Assembly (NCBI GenBank): GCA_015680685.1
Contig: MNCI01006929.1
Location: 63,533 to 127,532, forward strand
Direction: 5' to 3'
DNA: 64,000 nucleotides
Origin: Gnetum montanum
Taxonomy: Eukaryota; Streptophyta; Gnetopsida; Gnetales; Gnetaceae
How positions within the stretch are numbered: position 1 is the first letter of the stretch; each line of letters opens with the position of its first letter. This document shows positions 59,327 through 64,000 of the stretch, in pieces. Under the pieces are notes generated by a model that was not told where the DNA came from, did not search any database, and was given only the letters and a program-made list of their open reading frames with translations. A program made the position numbers and the translations under genes.

Positions 59327-60119
59327 TGATGAGTGGCGAGGTACCCCTACACTCAACCATACGAATACGAGCATTACACGTGTGATCCAATCGAACTCCA
59401 AGGACTAAGTGCTTAGATGCCTTATGGAATACTTAAGGTTAATCAATCGTTGTCTTCCCAAACTTACTTGTATTTTCACAGTTTTATGGTTAAGTAAGTC
59501 TGAGGTATATGATTTTTATAACTTGTATCTTTTTATCGCCTATGCTAAGAGAGGAAAGGGTGAAGAGACTAAGTAACTAACTTTCACTAACTAAGATTTA
59601 ATCATCCTAGCATTAGTATCGATTCCCACTTATCATCCACACCCTAAACAAGTGCAACGCTACTGAGATTACCTAATGCTATTCGTTATTGGGTTACCAA
59701 GCGTAGCACACGTGCTCGAAGTAGTCGTACTGAATGCACTTAACTAGGAGTTGAGGGTTGAGAGAGATTAATTATCTAAGAAAGCATTTAACATTAATTA
59801 AATCATAATTACCTTAGTCCATGCACTGCAAGGTTTATCAGAAAGTTTGTCTTTATTTCTGTACACAAATGTGTACTCAGGTACAATTTGCTCGAATAAA
59901 GATCCGTTCACTTTGAGACTCCTACTGCGAGCACATGGAAATTATTCTATCTCTGGAATGGTAAAACTACCAGAGTTTAGCTAAGGGTCTAGATCTAGAT
60001 GAGGAAACAAGGGAATGCTGCCTCTTATTTATAGAACTGGCAATGAGCTACGATATCACGTACGCAATATTGCAGGTGTCGATGCGATATCGTGGCCCAT
60101 GCGATATCGTGTCCCATCA
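59327..60119 (-). mobile_element. 3' LTR of element C
   Basis: Minus-strand start TGATGGGACACGAT (60119) and end CCTCGCCACTCATCA (59327). TATA box CTATAAATA within 60021-60034. 793 bp. It lacks the duplicated GAGTACGACTTG blocks of B. Confidence 0.85.
60048..60117 (-). promoter_or_regulatory. GATATC palindrome array, element C U3
   Basis: Four GATAT/AATAT-centred units (CGATATCACG, CAATATTGCA, CGATATCGTGG, CGATATCGTG on the plus strand) between the LTR start and the TATA box. Confidence 0.6.
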
Positions 60120-61800
60120 TACCTCCATAACTAAATGAAAACTTGTCCTTGAGTTCCTTACAAAATATTGGGAAGGTATGGGATTATTGACTTGAATGAC
60201 ACTAATGGTAGATGGGGTGACATGTGAACGGATCATCATTACAAACATGAAAAAATTAGTGTTCATGACAACAAGAGTGAACACTACACATTTGACATCC
60301 AGCCTTATTTGTCAACTGGGAGAGAAGAAAGAAGAGAGAGACAAAAGAAGAAGTTTGTTGCTACTGATGCCAAGATTACACTTTTCATTGTCCATCCATA
60401 AGTGCACCATCAATCTCGTTCCTTGCATAACGGCTTCAGCACCAATCCATTCCGAGTGTTGCTTCCAATCCAATCTGTTGTTGTATGATTGCCATCTACA
60501 CACACAACATAGTTCTTATATTAGCAAGGGTAAATGAATCATAATGAAATTGATACCTTACTTCGGTATAAGGTCCATTGGCTAAGTTTTGATATGGCTG
60601 ATATGGATCAGGCGATATAATACTGGTGACTACCTGAGATGTAGGGGTTAGGAGAAAATCAAAAAAATTGGACTAGGACCGCCATGACTGAGAGTGAACC
60701 TCTAGTAGCAATAGAATGGAAAAAGATAAGAAATAAGAAGGATGGAGAAAAAGAAACAATGACCATGCCAATAAAATGGATGCCAAAGATGGAAATGAAC
60801 AAAATAATTGGTGATTGTAGAAATTTTTAAAGGAAAGAAATTAACGGATGCACCAAATAGGAATGCCAATGGGTCCTCCCCAAAGTAGGCTCATGCCCTT
60901 AATGCCCTGACAGTCCCACATTCAAAGAGTTCATAGGCTCTAGTAATGTCATTTGGAGAGAAGAGTTAAAGTCTTAACCACAAGAGTTTACCAAACAATG
61001 CATCCACCAAAATATGGACTACTAATACAACCAGCAATAAGGTGATAAATGGGGAAAGAAGGATGGAAAGAAGAGAATGGTATGGAATCTCAAGAACAAG
61101 GTGGTGTACAACCCTTTATGTATTAATGGTTAATGTAACTTAGTAGATCCCATTCCAAACTCGGCCTCAAACAAACCACATTCAGTGACTTCACATTAAT
61201 ACATTTAGCCCATTCATCCACTTGAAGTAACAAGAATGCCTTCACCAAAGAGCCACCACCATTCCGAAAAAACGAAGGGGGAGAGAGTAGGAAGGGAGAA
61301 GGGCCTTAGTTAGAGGGAACATGTTTATTTTAGTTCCATAACTAGTTCTTGTAGCCAAAATGATTATTTCATCTAAGGGGTGTGCTTTGAATTCTCACTT
61401 TTTTTTTCTTTGCGTGAGAACCACACCATGCAAAGACTTATTATTTTTATTTGCTCAGCTTCCTAATAATGCAGCAACGTCGAAATAGTAAGAAAAATCA
61501 AGAAGAAAACATCCAAGCACCCAAGAGAATGGCTAGCACAAATGCATCAAATCCCCTTGTATTCACACCCTTTTCAATCCTTGAGTCCTTCCTTAGTTTG
61601 AGAAATACCTAGTCACCGATTCATTGATAGTTCTTATTATTGGAAAAGGGATTGTACAGTTCCAAGCAAAGAAAGACCATAGAAATTTATGGATGCATGG
61701 GTGATGTGGACTCATTGCCTATTATATCAAAAGAACCATACCTTAGTATCAACATCATAAATTAAAGGTAAAAACCAAACATTAGCAATCAATGGAATAC
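60120..61800 (-). other. Conserved non-coding 3' region of element C
   Basis: Reverse-strand counterpart of A 2993-4678 and B 23796-25514. The short frames at 60196-60537 (+) and 60312-60503 (-) overlap the well-conserved DNA block but are not kept as frames in the other copies. Confidence 0.7.
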
Positions 61801-62374
61801 AGTTCATACCATCTTCGGGGCAATTATTAAGTGATGAATCAAACAAAATAATTAAGCACACAAAGAAATGAAAAAGTATAAACGATGTTGTAAAATAAAA
61901 ATAGGAAAAGTTAAAGAAATTTGTAAAACAAAAATGTGTAAAAAAAAAACTTAAAAAGAAACTAAGGCCCACAAATGATCAGCATAGGTGGCCATCTCCC
62001 CCATGACTGAATTGGAAGTGAGAGATCTGAAATGGTGAGCGAGATCATCCTCTCTCAAATGTGCTATGTGCATAGACTATTCTAGGTTCATGATACAGGT
62101 TGGTCCGTTGCACACAAACTAGTATTCTCCTATCAGAGTACTCATTTGGATTTTCTAAGAGTTTCCAACTTCCCTAGATTGGTGGTTTTAGATTAAGGGT
62201 TGGAAGTTGGCAACACTCTTGCTCTAGTGCATCTATGCTTTCTTTGTGGATGCAAGTTGGTCCCCCAGTTAGTTCCATGCATATTGGTGGGTTGCTCTCT
62301 TGATTAGCTATCAACCACTAGGTGTTCTCTTGTTGTGTGGTTGCTACATATAGGCACTTTTGTATCTTAACTTC

Positions 62375-62830
62375 CTAGGCACACCAGTTGCATGCAGGAA
62401 ATGTTGAACACTCCTGTATGCTATCACCCTTTGTATCATTGTATGTGATGCATGGAACCTTCTTCTTCTCAATCTTTCCATAAGTGTTTTCCTTAGATAT
62501 TTTCAAGGAAAGATCACAAATTCCTAGGCATGTGTTCACGGTACTTAACCATGCCCTTTCCATTATTATTGGGAAGTCCCCCTTGTCATTGTTGACTTAT
62601 ATCACTAGAAAATCAGCTGGATATGACCAACCACACACAGTGATAATGATGTCCTCAACCAATCCCAAGGGAATAGTGATGGACTGGTCAGCTAATTGTA
62701 AGTGAATATTGCTCTTTTTTAGTGGAGGCAGGTTTCAGGCTTTATACAGTTCTTGCTATATCAAGTTGACTTCGAAACCTGAGTCAAGAAGAGCTTTACG
62801 TGGTTCATTGCAAGCGACTTGGAGGTAGAT
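62375..62830 (-). pseudogene. Protease-like domain of element C
   Basis: The minus strand retains the aspartic-protease triplet in KALLDSGFEVNLI (near 62790-62760), then a stop, then SITIPLGLVEDIITVCGWSY and GDFPIIMERAWLSTVNTC. The flap-side Gly of I-M-G-R is Glu here. It is the only A/B/C copy with D-S-G intact. Stops still break the frame. Confidence 0.65.
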
Positions 62831-62899
62831 TAAAGAACTTCCAGAATTAGAGAATTTCCTGAGAAGGTGGCCCACCTTTATCCAGTCAGTGACAGTATG

Positions 62900-64000
62900 T
62901 GTTAACATAACCATATGCGTTGAGCTCTATTGTTGGTTTGAAGGGAGCTCCAAAGCCTTATTTGATGGAGGAACATTCGGAGGCTCAACCGCTTGTGGTT
63001 GTGAAGCTTGTTTGGACTATTGGTTCTGAAGAAAGGTCTTCTTCTTGTACAATTGTCAAAACCAAAAGCGGGTTGAAGGTTTACTACTCTCATAGCATTG
63101 CATTGCTGCGGTTGAGTGGGGAGTTCCCCTTGTATCGCTGGAGCGGGTGGTAGTGGAGCTATAGGTGTAAGAGTCATAGGCGGATTTGGAGGATGGTATG
63201 CATGTGGTGTGTCTCTCCCAGGAGAAGGAGTCTTATAATACTCCCAAGTTTGGTAGTGACATTGTGAAGTCACGTGACCAACAGAGTCACTTGTAGAGAT
63301 TGGCTGCTGCACGTAGTAGCCATATGGATCTGGTTGCCGGTAAGGGTATTGTTGCCTTGGTGGTGGTATCCCCCATGACTGTGGGTATTGCCACTACTAG
63401 TGTTTCTCCGTAGGTTGTGGCAGAGTTCCACTTGGATAATACATTAATAGTTGGTGGAACTGCCTTGAGTTACCTTGGGGATAAGGTAACCAGAAGGGTG
63501 CTTGTCGTTTGTTAAGTCTCGGGTTGAGTGCATACATCCCAGACTCTTGCAGATGTGAGATTATTAGGCAACATCCCTTAGGATGGTCATATTGGCATAT
63601 TTCACATCCACCGTCATTGTCTATATCCAAATCCACAACCTCTTCAGTGATATCTAATTTACCCTTACCTTTGTTACGTGCATGGTCTAAATCGCTCTTC
63701 TTTTTCTTATCATGGTTACTACTTTGCTCCTTAGACTTTACGATTTTTAAAACAGTTTCAAATCTACTATCTAAAGATTCCCACATTTGATTTACCTTAG
63801 CCAACACTTTTGTTGTTAATTTTTGAAGTGGCAAGGTTTTCCTACCCACCAACTCTTCGAGTGGTGACTCATCCTCCTCCTCATAGAATCTTACTCCCCT
63901 CTTTCGGAGGGAAGGAACGTAGTTATACTCTTCTACGCTTTCTCTCTTATGTAATTCTCCTTCTTCCTTAGCTACTTACTCCAACAATCTATGAACCTCA
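62900..64000 (-). pseudogene. gag of element C, partial
   Basis: On the minus strand from the window edge. 63852-63397 (151 codons, GRKTLPLQKLTTKVLAKVNQ) includes the best zinc knuckle of the family, CEICQYDHPKGCC, fitting C-X2-C-X3-H-X4-C. The proline-rich tail is in 63312-62902. The capsid part lies beyond the window. Less decayed than A and B in this part. Confidence 0.7.

Larger units (their letters stand above)
59327..64000 (-). mobile_element. Element C: third A/B-type element, reverse strand, incomplete
   Basis: 3' LTR (59327-60119), non-coding 3' region (60120-61800), T-rich tract (61850-61960 on the minus strand), protease-like domain (62375-62830) and gag (62900-64000). It runs off the right edge before its 5' LTR. 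As in A and B, no polymerase lies between protease and LTR. Confidence 0.8.

Overview
The window reads as intergenic DNA from a large, repeat-rich seed-plant genome. It is AT-rich and gene-poor, filled with nested, decayed LTR retrotransposons, solo LTRs and LINE remnants. The few gene-like tracts are all broken plant genes. A gymnosperm is my best guess from this architecture, but the sequence does not prove it. I found no intact host gene, tRNA, rRNA or CRISPR array.

Layout. 1-290 (-): broken fragment of xanthine dehydrogenase. 311-5379 (+): element A, a 5'-truncated Ty3/gypsy element. 5380-11025 (+): element D, a related truncated element with a large decayed extra reading frame and its own LTR. 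11027-12900 (-): LINE reverse-transcriptase remnant. 12900-19408: mostly unassigned AT-rich DNA with a short gene-like patch, dispersed repeats, palindromic repeats and small coding relics. 19409-26506 (+): element B, the most complete member of the A/B/C family, with two LTRs, a tRNA-Asp-type primer site and a near-perfect target duplication. 27759-28834: LTR E. 29485-36514 (+): element F, a different gypsy lineage. 36605-37575 (+): cytochrome P450 pseudogene. 38960-39077: F-type LTR remnant. 40031-48090 (+): an unidentified formerly coding frame split by a nearly intact Ty1/copia element (40565-47446). 49042-50241 and 55139-56874: two solo LTRs of the F type, each with a perfect 5-bp target duplication. 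57980-58385 (-): second LINE remnant. 59327-64000 (-): element C, third member of the A/B/C family, running off the window.

How it fits together. Every Ty3/gypsy element here lacks the polymerase. A, B and C carry gag and a protease-like domain, then go straight to a long non-coding 3' region. F carries gag and protease fused by deletion to the last part of integrase. All would depend on enzymes made elsewhere. The only reverse transcriptase of the LTR class is in the copia element, which is itself stopped by two in-frame TGA codons. Most stops in the decayed frames look like C-to-T or G-to-A changes (CAG/CAA to TAG/TAA, CGA to TGA, TGG to TGA), as expected from long-term cytosine methylation.

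Most unusual features: (1) variable arrays of a GATATC palindrome just upstream of the LTR TATA box in A/B/C; (2) one R-U5 module joined to different U3 modules in neighbouring LTR families; (3) a long-range inverted repeat kept near the 3' end of all F-type LTRs; (4) a plant reading frame that is continuous again when the copia insertion is removed on paper. Four single-N positions are contig joins; two have duplicated flanks and look like unmerged overlaps.
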